From: Myxococcales bacterium
GTDB lineage: Bacteria; Myxococcota_A; Bradymonadia; UBA7976; UBA1532
Reading direction: 5' to 3'
Assembly (NCBI GenBank): GCA_009692505.1
Contig: SHZC01000020.1
Coordinates: forward strand, 1 to 40,102
DNA length: 40,102 bases
Positions within the stretch are counted from its first letter, which is position 1, and each line of letters starts with the position of its first letter. This document shows, one piece after another, positions 1 to 8,151 of this stretch. The translations under genes were made by a program, and so were the position numbers. The notes beneath the pieces are model-generated. The model had not been told where the DNA came from. It saw only the letters and a list, made by a program, of their open reading frames with translations, and did not search any database.

Positions 1-3
1 GAC

Positions 4-1725
4 TCACCGGATTCGGGTGATCTGAAGCGGCAGCCGCTGCCTGCTCTGCTTGACGCCGATCCGTACACGGTAGACCCCGCCGTCGTCGTCGGCGACGTAG
101 AGCGTCTGGCCGGCCACGACCTGGAGCCTGTGGTGGCGGCTGTCCCCATGGGTGCCGGCGATGCTGCCCAAGACAGCCGTGAGCGCGGCGTCGGCGAAGA
201 AGCCTGGATGGGCATAAGCATAAGGCCGCGTGCGCTGCCCGTCGGGCCCTCGGGGGATGTCCGACTCGGCGATGAAGGAGAGAAAGTCAGCGTCTGTACC
301 GTCTGGACGGTCGTAATAAAAGTCAGCCGCCCCGCGCGTCGTCTGGTGCGTGGCCTCAGCGAGCTCGCGCAGGGCGGCGGGGTTCTGCGCGAGGTTGTCT
401 CGGATGCGGGTCACGATCTGCTCGGCCGACACCCCGAGCGGTAGGTTGACGAGCCGCAGCTCAGCGTTGGCTTCACCCTCGGCCAAGCCGCCGTCGTGCA
501 TCCTGATCTGCGCGAGCTCATGAACGATGTCCCAGATGTACTGCGGGGGCGGAGGCTGACCGACGTTACTAAACGTCTCAAACTCCACGAAGCCCGTCTC
601 GTCGATGCAGGCCCGGAACACCTCAACCCCTCCGCCCAACTCGTAGACGACGCAGTCCTCGACCAGCCGCTCGGCGAGCAGGCGACCCATCTCGGCGACG
701 AGGTGCTCCATCAGAAACGGCGGCGTCTGCCACACCGGAGAGTCACCCGTCGGCCGGGGTCCACGTTGGGTCCCCGCGGGCAAGAACAGCGGCGACTCGT
801 GCACTGGGAAGCGGACGTCCTCGATGTAGGGCACGGGCACGAGCCCCTCGACCCGAAGCCAGTTCGGGTCGTCGAGCGCGAAGACGGTAGCCGCCCGACC
901 GTCTGCACCCGAAATCTGGCCGCCGATCGCGTTGACGCTGGCGACCCGACCCAGGGCCAGCTCCACGCCCTTATAGGGCAGCGCGTTGGCGTTGACCTTC
1001 ACCGTCAGGGCGAACGCAGCTTCGACCACAGCAAAGCCTCGAGCCGCGTTGATGATGCCCGGGTGCGAGAGGCCGTCCGCGGTCAATCTTCTACCAAAGG
1101 TCGTCGACATCCGCGCGAAGTTGTCGACGACATCGCCGAGGGTCACGGGCAATGATCGAGGCGCGACCGCGATGGACTCACCGTTTTGACCCGCTCGAAA
1201 CTGCGCGGCCGGGTGGGTGCCGATGAGGTCTTCGAGCAGGATCCTCGCCGCGATGTCCGGCGGGATCACCGGGCTCGCGCGATCGGGCATTTGCAGCAGA
1301 TCGGCGACGGCGTCCGCGCTCGCGATGCCGATGGCCCTTGAGACGTCGATCAGGCCCGACAGCTTCGTGCCCCGAAGATCGGCGGTGTCGGGGCTCATCG
1401 TCAGGAGACGCTGAAGGTTTCGCGCGCTCTGCGTCTCGAGCTGCTCGGGCGGGGCGGTGGCGATTTGGGCGAGGGCATTTTCGACGAAGCCTTCGAGCGG
1501 CAGATCCAAGAGCCAGAGCTCGTCGAGGATCGGCATCGGCACGGCGCGAAGGTCGTTGAGCGTGAGGCGGCGCTCGAAGGCCTCGACGTTCAGCTCAAGG
1601 TATCGAAGTTCCAAGGTGCGCGTCTCGTTGACGGCCATCGCTCTCGGCTGGACCTCGCCTTCGACGACCACCTCCTCGGCGGCGCAGGCCAGGAGGAAGA
1701 GCAAGGGGCACGCGATCAACCTCAA
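4..1725 (-). CDS. Lipoprotein of unknown function, paralogue of the upstream gene
   Basis: About 573 residues. The start chosen is the TTG at 1725, which overlaps the TGA stop of the upstream gene (TTGA). It gives a short lipoprotein signal (positive Arg2, hydrophobic stretch, LLAC lipobox, Cys14). Reading further upstream in this frame only yields Arg/Pro-rich antisense-type sequence inside the neighbouring gene. I recognise no named family. The protein is clearly related to the upstream lipoprotein through shared blocks: LTMSP near the N-terminal third, IGTHP, a PTGDSPVWQTPPF block, an EGEANAELRLVNLPLGVSAEQ-like block and a C-terminal PGFFADAALT plus TLYVADDDGGVYRVR strand. It is probably outer-membrane- or periplasm-anchored and co-transcribed with carbonic anhydrase and the FadL-like porin. 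It is the last gene visible in this operon. Function is unknown. Confidence 0.75.
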   Translation of the reverse strand: MRLIACPLLFLLACAAEEVVVEGEVQPRAMAVNETRTLELRYLELNVEAFERRLTLNDLRAVPMPILDELWLLDLPLEGFVENALAQIATAPPEQLETQSARNLQRLLTMSPDTADLRGTKLSGLIDVSRAIGIASADAVADLLQMPDRASPVIPPDIAARILLEDLIGTHPAAQFRAGQNGESIAVAPRSLPVTLGDVVDNFARMSTTFGRRLTADGLSHPGIINAARGFAVVEAAFALTVKVNANALPYKGVELALGRVASVNAIGGQISGADGRAATVFALDDPNWLRVEGLVPVPYIEDVRFPVHESPLFLPAGTQRGPRPTGDSPVWQTPPFLMEHLVAEMGRLLAERLVEDCVVYELGGGVEVFRACIDETGFVEFETFSNVGQPPPPQYIWDIVHELAQIRMHDGGLAEGEANAELRLVNLPLGVSAEQIVTRIRDNLAQNPAALRELAEATHQTTRGAADFYYDRPDGTDADFLSFIAESDIPRGPDGQRTRPYAYAHPGFFADAALTAVLGSIAGTHGDSRHHRLQVVAGQTLYVADDDGGVYRVRIGVKQSRQRLPLQITRIR

Positions 1726-3578
1726 GGGCCGACCTGCTTGCTGGCGACGACGACGCGATGGGGTCGCAGAGGATCGCTGCGGTCCTGGTGCAGCCGCAGA
1801 CGAAAGACCGAGCCCTTCGCGTCCTCGATGTAGACGGTCTGTTCCTCTTCGAAGACAACGAGCTTCTCGTGGGTGACATCCGTCGAGCCGGCCATCACAA
1901 GCAGCGAGGACTTCTGCGTCGGGGTGAGCGCGGCGTCGAGGTAGAACCCGGGCGACCGCCAAGGATAAGCCTGACCGTCGCCGAGATCCTCTCTGGCGAT
2001 GAAGAACAGCGCGATGCGGCCGTCGTCGAGCGCGGCGAGGTAGAAGTCGAGGGCGTCGTTGCGAGATCGGAAGTCGCCGAGCAGGGACTCGGAGATTCGT
2101 GCGCGCTGCTGCTGGAGATAGGGTCGAACCGAGCGCGCGCACTGCTCGCCCGTGATGCCCACCGGCACGTCGTAGACGGTGAACTCCACGTTGGCCGCGC
2201 CCTCGAGGAGGTCGCGGCCGTCCGGGCCGTGGAGGCTGACCTGACCGACCTCCAGGATGAGCTCCCAAGCGTATTGGTCCTTGGGCCCGAGGTTCAGGGG
2301 CACGCCGAAGTGGATCCACCCCGGCGGCGCGCCGTCCTGACCAATCTCGACCGTCGCGAGGTCGCCGAGGTACGAGGTCAGATTGGTCAAGTTACTGTAC
2401 TTATTGAAGCCGCCAGCCGCGATGATGTGCTCGAGCGTAAAAGGCGGACGCGCCCAGACTGAGGTCTCGCCGACGGGGGACTCCGGGAGATTCGACTTGC
2501 AGTAGTCGTCCCCCGAGCAGGCCGGGACGAAGTCGTCTGTCTCCCGAATCCTCAACCTCAGATCCATCACCGGCCGGTCGGTCAAGCCGGTGACCTCAAA
2601 GCCTGCGGGGCTCTCGAAGTCGAACTCTAACGGATCGTCGAAGGTCGGCCCGACGACGTCTCGGAGCACGTTGATTTGTCCCGTGCCCTGCTGAAGCGAG
2701 ACGCCCTCGAAGATGCGGATATTGGACTCCGCGACGACGCGCATCCGCATTTCATCGCCCATGACCACGCCATGAGGCAGGAAGTCGGGTGCCAGGATGC
2801 CGGGGTGTCCGCCGACGGGGCCGAGCTTTTGGGCGAGCGGCTCGAGATCGCCAAGCGCGTCCTCGAGCGTGAAGAGGATGCCGCCGTTTGGGCCGATGTT
2901 GGGGTGCGAGCCGATGAAGCGCTCCTTCAGGGCAACCGCGAGGACGCGGCTGTCGAGGAACTCCTCGGTGCGCCTCAGACGCAGGCTATCGGCGAGCATC
3001 TGCCCAAAGCCTCCGCCAATGCCCACAAGATCGCTGACGGTCTGGAGAAACTCGATGGACGTGCCTAAGACGACCACGTTCGCCGGGGTCATCGTCAACA
3101 GCCGGACGAGCGCGTACTCGGGGCTCTCTCTCCAGCCCATCCCGTCCCGCGCGAAGCTGCGACCCAGGTCCGTGAGCTCGCAGTCGAGCCGGGGATCAGG
3201 GTCGTCGTCTCGCCAGTCCGTCCCGCAGGCGGCCTTGATCGTGTCGAGCGTATTGACGAGCAGCGGATAGGGATCGAGCTCCAACATGACGATCTCAGGG
3301 GCGATGTCCCCGAGCAGCTCCTGGACCTCGTCCCGGTTCATGTCGAGGGCGAGCGGCGGGGGTGGTCTGAGGTCGAGGTTGAGCGTGAACGTGCGCTCCC
3401 CGAGCGCGTCGGGATTGGGCAGAGGCGTGAGCGTGCCGGGCTGAAGACCAGGGGGTGGGCCTGAGTCGGCAGGGTCGATACCGATACGCGGGGACGTCGA
3501 CTCCACGCCTGCACAGGCGGCCAGCCAAACGGCCGCCAGCCAAACGGCCATGGGGCTCCTGCGCGTGATGAAGCTCAA
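1722..3578 (-). CDS. Lipoprotein of unknown function (first of a tandem paralogous pair)
   Basis: 618 residues from a TTG start at 3578 that overlaps the FadL-like gene's TGA by two bases. The N-terminus has Arg6-Arg7, a hydrophobic core and an LAAC lipobox with Cys22. An alternative ATG at 3551 follows an AGGAG only 4 nt away and keeps the lipobox but loses the basic n-region. The protein has no family I can name. Its C-terminal two-thirds align by eye with the downstream lipoprotein: LTMTP, IGSHPN, GETSVWARPPFTLEHI, the EGAANVEFTVYDVPVGITGEQ-like block, SPGFYLDAALT and TVYIEDAKGSVFRLRL. Tandem duplication followed by divergence is the simplest explanation. Overlapping stop and start codons suggest translational coupling across the operon. 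Confidence 0.78.
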   Translation of the reverse strand: MSFITRRSPMAVWLAAVWLAACAGVESTSPRIGIDPADSGPPPGLQPGTLTPLPNPDALGERTFTLNLDLRPPPPLALDMNRDEVQELLGDIAPEIVMLELDPYPLLVNTLDTIKAACGTDWRDDDPDPRLDCELTDLGRSFARDGMGWRESPEYALVRLLTMTPANVVVLGTSIEFLQTVSDLVGIGGGFGQMLADSLRLRRTEEFLDSRVLAVALKERFIGSHPNIGPNGGILFTLEDALGDLEPLAQKLGPVGGHPGILAPDFLPHGVVMGDEMRMRVVAESNIRIFEGVSLQQGTGQINVLRDVVGPTFDDPLEFDFESPAGFEVTGLTDRPVMDLRLRIRETDDFVPACSGDDYCKSNLPESPVGETSVWARPPFTLEHIIAAGGFNKYSNLTNLTSYLGDLATVEIGQDGAPPGWIHFGVPLNLGPKDQYAWELILEVGQVSLHGPDGRDLLEGAANVEFTVYDVPVGITGEQCARSVRPYLQQQRARISESLLGDFRSRNDALDFYLAALDDGRIALFFIAREDLGDGQAYPWRSPGFYLDAALTPTQKSSLLVMAGSTDVTHEKLVVFEEEQTVYIEDAKGSVFRLRLHQDRSDPLRPHRVVVASKQVGP

Positions 3579-5026
3579 AGTCGGACCTCGACGTGCGCCA
3601 GGATCGACGCGACCAGCAAGGTATACTCCCCATTGCCGAGGTCGTAGTCGGAGGTCGTAACCGTGCGGGGCAGGATGGATTGGAGTCGGGCGTCGGCCGA
3701 GACCGAGAGGTCGGGCGAGGCCGCGAAGATGAGACCCGCCCCGAAGGTCAAGCGGTGCCCGTCCGGCGAGGCCGCATCGACGGTGCTGTCTGGCGACGCC
3801 GGGCTGTCGTAGCCGAGCAGCGCCGCGAACGTCACCGACTCGGGCCCCTGCGCCTGCCCGAGCACGGCCACGGAGATCGTGTCGTTCCAGGCCCTCGGCA
3901 AAGACAGAGACGACCTTGGGGGCAAGCCGAGTCGAGGTTGAGCGAGCGCCGCCGACTCGAGCTCGATGCGAAAGGTCTGAAGCTCCGACCAGCGGACATA
4001 GCCGAGCCGACCTTCGAGACGATATCGCGGACTCAGAGACCGTCCCGCCGCGACGGCGAGGCGCTTGGGCAGTTGGAAAGCGACCGTCGCGTCGCCCTGC
4101 ACGAAAGGCGCGTACCGGAGGCCGACGTGCTCCAGATCCCCGGTGAAGAAGTCGTCGTCGAGGTCGAGCGTGAAGTCCCCCTCGAAGTCGAGCGCGGCCC
4201 CGTTTTGGTAGGTCAAGGCGAAGTCCCAGTCCCGATTTGGAGCGACATGCACCCCGGCGTTGAAGGTCACAGCCCGCGCCGTGGCGTCGTGGATCGATAT
4301 CGGCCGCTCCAGGACGTTGAGCTCCCTGACCATCGTCGGGGCGTCAGCTCCGAAGTCGTTGACCTGAGAGATCGGCGGCCGGGAGAGCCCGCGTCCGAAG
4401 TCGGGCAGCGCGCCGAAGTCCTGCCTCTTCTTCATCGAGGCCTGCCCCTGAACGTAGCTGACGGCGAGCCCCACGGAGAGCTCTGGGTTGACCTGAAGCG
4501 CCAGACCTCCGCTGAGGTGGGCCACGACGATGTTCGCGTCCTGGATCGCAAATCGCTGCGCGCCGTCGTCCGGGTAGTCGACGATCGCGGCATAGGGCGC
4601 GTAGACCCCCAGACCCAGCACGAGGCCACGTCTTGGGGTGAGCAAGGCGGCGAAGAGATCACCCGTGGGCGACACCGGCGTCGCCGTCACCTCCGGGGCT
4701 GACCCCGTCTTTGAAACATCAAGATCCTCGGCCGGTATGGGTCCAGCGAAGTTGAGCGTGTCCTCGTTCTGGTAGGCGCCGAGCCGTCGCCGAGTCACGG
4801 AGGCCCGCCCGGCGACCAAGCCGAGCCCCAAGGACAAGGTGTGTCGCGTGAGGCCCGAGAGTCGGGCGGGGTTGTGAAACAGGGCCGCCGGATCGGCTGT
4901 GAGCGGTCCAGAGGTCAGAGCACCGACGCAGGGCGCGTCCAGACCGGAGGCCTCGGCCAGGGAAGGGAGCAGCGTGAGAAGCCCAACTGCACGAATCCAG
5001 CGAGAGTGGGGACCGCCTGGCCGCAC
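3575..5026 (-). CDS. FadL/OMPP1/TodX-like outer-membrane transport protein
   Basis: About 483 residues. The start chosen is GTG at 5026, one base after the carbonic anhydrase stop. It gives a signal peptide (basic GPHSRW region, hydrophobic AVGLLTLLPSLAEA, probable cleavage after AEA). The mature N-terminus carries DPAALFHNPARLSG, the typical FadL-family 'DPxAxxxNPAxLa' hatch-region signature. It is followed by alternating beta-strand segments (GLGVYAPYA, LSVGLAVSYVQG, VTFNAGVHVAPNRDWDFALTYQ) and ends with a strand terminating in Leu (VEVRL), as usual for outer-membrane beta-barrels. The family moves hydrophobic compounds across the outer membrane; the substrate here is unknown. The operon context links it to a secreted carbonic anhydrase and two lipoproteins. 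Confidence 0.85.
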   Translation of the reverse strand: MRPGGPHSRWIRAVGLLTLLPSLAEASGLDAPCVGALTSGPLTADPAALFHNPARLSGLTRHTLSLGLGLVAGRASVTRRRLGAYQNEDTLNFAGPIPAEDLDVSKTGSAPEVTATPVSPTGDLFAALLTPRRGLVLGLGVYAPYAAIVDYPDDGAQRFAIQDANIVVAHLSGGLALQVNPELSVGLAVSYVQGQASMKKRQDFGALPDFGRGLSRPPISQVNDFGADAPTMVRELNVLERPISIHDATARAVTFNAGVHVAPNRDWDFALTYQNGAALDFEGDFTLDLDDDFFTGDLEHVGLRYAPFVQGDATVAFQLPKRLAVAAGRSLSPRYRLEGRLGYVRWSELQTFRIELESAALAQPRLGLPPRSSLSLPRAWNDTISVAVLGQAQGPESVTFAALLGYDSPASPDSTVDAASPDGHRLTFGAGLIFAASPDLSVSADARLQSILPRTVTTSDYDLGNGEYTLLVASILAHVEVRL

Positions 5027-5027
5027 C

Positions 5028-5930
5028 TCAGCGCAGGACCTCGACCTTGCCGGTGTCGAGATCGTATCGCGCCGCGAGCAGACGAACACGCCCGGACACG
5101 AGGTAGGACTTGATCATCGGGCTCTCCCGAATGAGCCGCCGGACCAGATTTCGGGAGTTGCTGTCGATCGCCGCGTCCAGCAGCTCCGCGCGAGGGACCC
5201 GATGGACGACCTCGAGGACGGCGGGGGTGATCGCCGCGACGAGGGTGTGAATGTGGTCGCGGGCGTCCGGCGGGACGGTGTCGTCGTCCCCGACGTGGCC
5301 GCGACCATGGCCCTTGCTTCGAGGGGGCTGGCTGAAGGCCGTCTTGTCCGACGAAGTCGCCCGGTGGCCGTCGCCATGGGCCGCGTCGCCATGGGCCGCG
5401 TCGCCATGGGCCGCGTCGCCATGGGCCGCGTTGCCATGGGCCGCCTCGGGGCTGTGCTCCACTCGATGCGCGGGCGAAGGTCCGGGTGCCTCCGGAAACA
5501 GCGCCTCGACGGTGGCCCGGACGGCCCCGCATCGCTCATGGCCGACGATAAGGACCAGCGACGCGCCGAGGTGTTCAATGGCGTATTCGATGCTGGCCAT
5601 CTCAAAGTCGCCCATCGCCTGTCCGGCCGTCCGCACGACGAAGACCTCGCCAATGCCCATGTCGAAGAGCAGCTCCGGGGCAAGCCTCGAGTCGGAGCAG
5701 GTGACCACCACCGCGAAGGGATGTTGGCCGTGGGCCACCTCCGCACGCCTCTTCGGAGTATTGTTCTCGTGCTTCGACCGACCCGCGATGAACCGTGCGT
5801 TTCCATCTTTGAGTCGGGCGAGCGACTCATCGGGGTTGACGACCGGCCCGCCCCCGGAGGCGAACGCTCGGAGTGGGCAGAAGAGAGGCGAGACCCCTAA
5901 GACAAGCCCCCAAGAGATGACGCAACGCAT
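5028..5930 (-). CDS. Secreted beta-class carbonic anhydrase with His-rich repeat insert
   Basis: 300 residues from ATG at 5930. The N-terminus (MRCVISWGLVLGVSPLF...AFASGG) is a signal peptide, so the enzyme is predicted to be exported. Beta-carbonic anhydrases interconvert CO2 and bicarbonate using zinc held by two Cys and one His. The CSDSR motif (about residues 77-81) supplies Cys plus the Asp/Arg dyad, and GHERCGAV (about 129-136) supplies His and the second Cys. Between the core and the C-terminal helices lies an insert absent from standard members: five 5-residue AAHGD-type repeats followed by a His/Gly/Asp-rich stretch. It is first in the minus-strand operon and divergent from the dehydrogenase gene. 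The His-rich insert may bind or buffer zinc (inference). Confidence 0.88.
   Translation of the reverse strand: MRCVISWGLVLGVSPLFCPLRAFASGGGPVVNPDESLARLKDGNARFIAGRSKHENNTPKRRAEVAHGQHPFAVVVTCSDSRLAPELLFDMGIGEVFVVRTAGQAMGDFEMASIEYAIEHLGASLVLIVGHERCGAVRATVEALFPEAPGPSPAHRVEHSPEAAHGNAAHGDAAHGDAAHGDAAHGDGHRATSSDKTAFSQPPRSKGHGRGHVGDDDTVPPDARDHIHTLVAAITPAVLEVVHRVPRAELLDAAIDSNSRNLVRRLIRESPMIKSYLVSGRVRLLAARYDLDTGKVEVLR
5371..5445. repeat. Five tandem 15-bp repeats inside the carbonic anhydrase gene
   Basis: The unit TCGCCATGGGCCGCG occurs at 5371, 5386, 5401 and 5416, with a slightly diverged fifth copy at 5431 (TTGCCATGGGCCGCC). Each unit is five codons, so copy-number change keeps frame. On the coding (minus) strand it encodes AAHGD/AAHGN. 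The near-identity of copies suggests recent slippage expansion. Confidence 0.95.
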
Positions 5931-5956
5931 CAAAGCTGCTCCACTTTTTTCGCGCC

Positions 5957-5984
5957 TTGCCAGCCGAGAAGCGGTCGCTATCAT
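5957..5984 (+). promoter_or_regulatory. Candidate sigma-70-type promoter for the leucine dehydrogenase gene
   Basis: TTGCCA at 5957-5962 and TATCAT at 5979-5984 are separated by 16 bp and lie about 33 bp before the ATG at 6018. GGAGAA at about 6006 is a plausible ribosome-binding site. Found by eye only. The 87-bp gap must also serve the divergent carbonic anhydrase operon. Confidence 0.35.
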
Positions 5985-6017
5985 GCGCCCGCCGGAACCT
6001 GAGATCGGAGAAGAATC

Positions 6018-7118
6018 ATGGGCATTTTTGACGAACTTTCGCGCAAGGATCACGAGCAGGTGGTCTTCTGCCGCGACGAGGTCACTGGCCTGAAGGCCAT
6101 CATCGCGATCCACGATACCACGCTCGGCCCGGCCCTCGGCGGCACGCGGATGTGGAGCTATGCCAACGAGGAGGACGCCCTGCGCGATGTGCTTCGTCTG
6201 TCGCGAGGCATGACGTACAAGAGCGCGGCAGCGGGGCTCAACCTCGGTGGGGGCAAGGCCGTCATCATCGGCGACGCCAAGACCATGAAGAACGAGATGC
6301 TCTTCCGCGCTTACGGGCGGTTCATCCAGGGGCTCAACGGCCGCTACATCACGGCTGAAGATGTCGGCACGACCGTCCGGGACATGGAGTGGGTCCGCAT
6401 GGAGACGGACTCGGTCGTCGGCATCAGCCGCGCCCTCGGCGGCTCCGGAGATCCGAGCCCGGTGACCGCCTTCGGCACCTACGAGGGCATCAAAGCCTCG
6501 CTGAAGTGGCACACCGGCAACGAGTCGCTCGCGGGCCGCACCGTCGCCATCCAGGGCGTCGGCGCGGTCGGGTATCACCTCGTCAGCCACGTCGTGAAGG
6601 CGGGCGCCAAGGTGGTCATCGCCGACATTGATCACGACAACCTCAAGCGCGTGACCGATGAGTTCTCGGGCATCGAGGTCGTCTCCCCCGACCGCATCTA
6701 CGGCGTGGCCTGCGATGTCTTCGCGCCCTGCGCGATGGGCGCCGTCGTCAACGACGAGACGCTGCCGATGTTGAAGTGCGCGATCGTCTGCGGGAGTGCC
6801 AACAACATCCTCGCCGACGAAGACAAACACGCGGTCGCCCTCGAGGCCCGCGGGATCATTTACGCGCCCGATTACGTCGTCAACGCCGGTGGCCTCATCA
6901 ACGTGGCCAATGAGCTCGAAGGCTACAATCAGGACCGCGCGATGAAGCACGCTGAGGGGATCTACGACGTCACGACCCAGATCTTCCGCATCTCCCGCGA
7001 CGAGAAGATCACCACCGTCAAGGCCGCCAACGCCCTGGCCGAGCGACGGATCGCGGCCCTGGGTCGCATCAAGGACACGTTCTGCGGCTCGGGCATCCGG
7101 CGGCGTGGTCGCGCGTGA
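6018..7118 (+). CDS. ldh: Leucine dehydrogenase-type amino acid dehydrogenase
   Basis: 366 residues, the usual length of Leu/Val/Phe dehydrogenases. The family carries out NAD-dependent oxidative deamination of branched-chain or aromatic amino acids to 2-oxo acids. The substrate domain has ALGGTRMWSY, TYKSAAAGLNLGGGK with Lys at about 67 and 79 (matching the conserved substrate and catalytic lysines of LeuDH), and a TAEDVGTT motif. The NAD domain has the Rossmann glycine motif IQGVGAVGYHL at about residue 179. The C-terminal portion includes CGSANNIL and YAPDYVVNAGGLINVA, typical of LeuDH. The start is ATG at 6018 after GGAGAA. Its stop overlaps the next gene's GTG start by 4 bases. Distinguishing Leu from Phe or Val specificity needs biochemical data. 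The C-terminus ends in an unusual basic GIRRRGRA tail. Confidence 0.92.
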   Translation: MGIFDELSRKDHEQVVFCRDEVTGLKAIIAIHDTTLGPALGGTRMWSYANEEDALRDVLRLSRGMTYKSAAAGLNLGGGKAVIIGDAKTMKNEMLFRAYGRFIQGLNGRYITAEDVGTTVRDMEWVRMETDSVVGISRALGGSGDPSPVTAFGTYEGIKASLKWHTGNESLAGRTVAIQGVGAVGYHLVSHVVKAGAKVVIADIDHDNLKRVTDEFSGIEVVSPDRIYGVACDVFAPCAMGAVVNDETLPMLKCAIVCGSANNILADEDKHAVALEARGIIYAPDYVVNAGGLINVANELEGYNQDRAMKHAEGIYDVTTQIFRISRDEKITTVKAANALAERRIAALGRIKDTFCGSGIRRRGRA

Positions 7119-8134
7119 GCTTCTCGCGGGCCTTGCCCTTCGCAGTCCTCCTGGCGTGCGGCGAGGCTGAGAGCCCACGTCGTGAACCAGGAGACCTCGC
7201 GCTGCAGCCTGATCGTCCGGCGGATGTGTCCGCAACGACCGATGCGGCGCAGCGCCCTGACCTCGGTGCGGTGCCCGATAGCGCAACCGACGCCGCCCCG
7301 GACCTCGCGCACGCCTTCGACGCCGCCCCTCCCGGCCTGACTTTCTCCCCGGCCGGTCGCGTCGTCGAGCTCGTCCTGCCAGACAACCCTGCGCACGCCG
7401 CGACCCTCGGCTGCGCGCTCGCAGCCCGCAACAATGGGTCGTCGCTCGCGTCGATCGTCTCGCTGATGACGCAAAGTGGGCTCGCCCCCCTCGTAGAACG
7501 CAAGCCGGACGGCAGCGTCGATCTCGTCATCGCCATTCAGGCCGCAGGGTACAAGGCGATGGAGCTCGGACCCGTGCAGATGCGGTCCCTCTACGGCGGC
7601 GCCATCGCCGGTAGCGAAGACTTCAGCGTCGATCCGGCCTCCCTCGCCGAAGACGGCCTGCCCCGGATGCGCTGGCCCGTGATGGACACCCCGGCGGACG
7701 GGCGGTTTCATACTCAGGGCGCGACCTTCACGCTGTCCCTGTCCTTCGGCCCGGAGTTCCCGCCCCTCAACCTCGTTCTCCAAGCCGCGACCCTTCGGGG
7801 GGTCGTGTCGGCCGACGGTCCGGGCATCGCTCTAAACGACGGCTTCCTGGAGGGTTACTTCAGCGCGACCTCCATTCGGGGCCTCATCACTGAGCTCGTG
7901 ACCCTCTGCGCGACCGAGCCCGAGCCGTCGTTCTGTGGGGGGGTCATCGCTGTCCTTGGGGGCGCCGAGGAGCCCAATCGGGCGTTTAATATCATTGTGG
8001 GCCTCATCGGGGGCTTCGATGCGGTCGCCGACGAGGCCAGTGGGCGCGCCTGCAGTGCTGGCAACCCAGACTGCAATGCGGTGGGCGTTTGCCTGAAATT
8101 GCGCGCAGAAGGCGTGACGCTCGTCTCGAACTAG
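7115..8134 (+). CDS. Lipoprotein of unknown function
   Basis: 339 residues from GTG at 7115 (GTGA overlap with the dehydrogenase stop). The N-terminus SFSRALPFAVLLACGE is a lipoprotein signal with LLAC and Cys15. It is followed by an Asp/Ala/Pro-rich low-complexity linker (about residues 20-75) of the type seen in many deltaproteobacterial lipoproteins. The remaining 260 residues look like a folded, Cys-containing domain (LGCALAARNNGSS; LCATEPEPSFCGGV; RACSAGNPDCNAVGVCLKL near the C-terminus). I do not recognise the family. The coupling to the dehydrogenase may be positional only. Confidence 0.75.
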   Translation: MSFSRALPFAVLLACGEAESPRREPGDLALQPDRPADVSATTDAAQRPDLGAVPDSATDAAPDLAHAFDAAPPGLTFSPAGRVVELVLPDNPAHAATLGCALAARNNGSSLASIVSLMTQSGLAPLVERKPDGSVDLVIAIQAAGYKAMELGPVQMRSLYGGAIAGSEDFSVDPASLAEDGLPRMRWPVMDTPADGRFHTQGATFTLSLSFGPEFPPLNLVLQAATLRGVVSADGPGIALNDGFLEGYFSATSIRGLITELVTLCATEPEPSFCGGVIAVLGGAEEPNRAFNIIVGLIGGFDAVADEASGRACSAGNPDCNAVGVCLKLRAEGVTLVSN

Positions 8135-8151
8135 GGGATCGTCCGCGGGAA

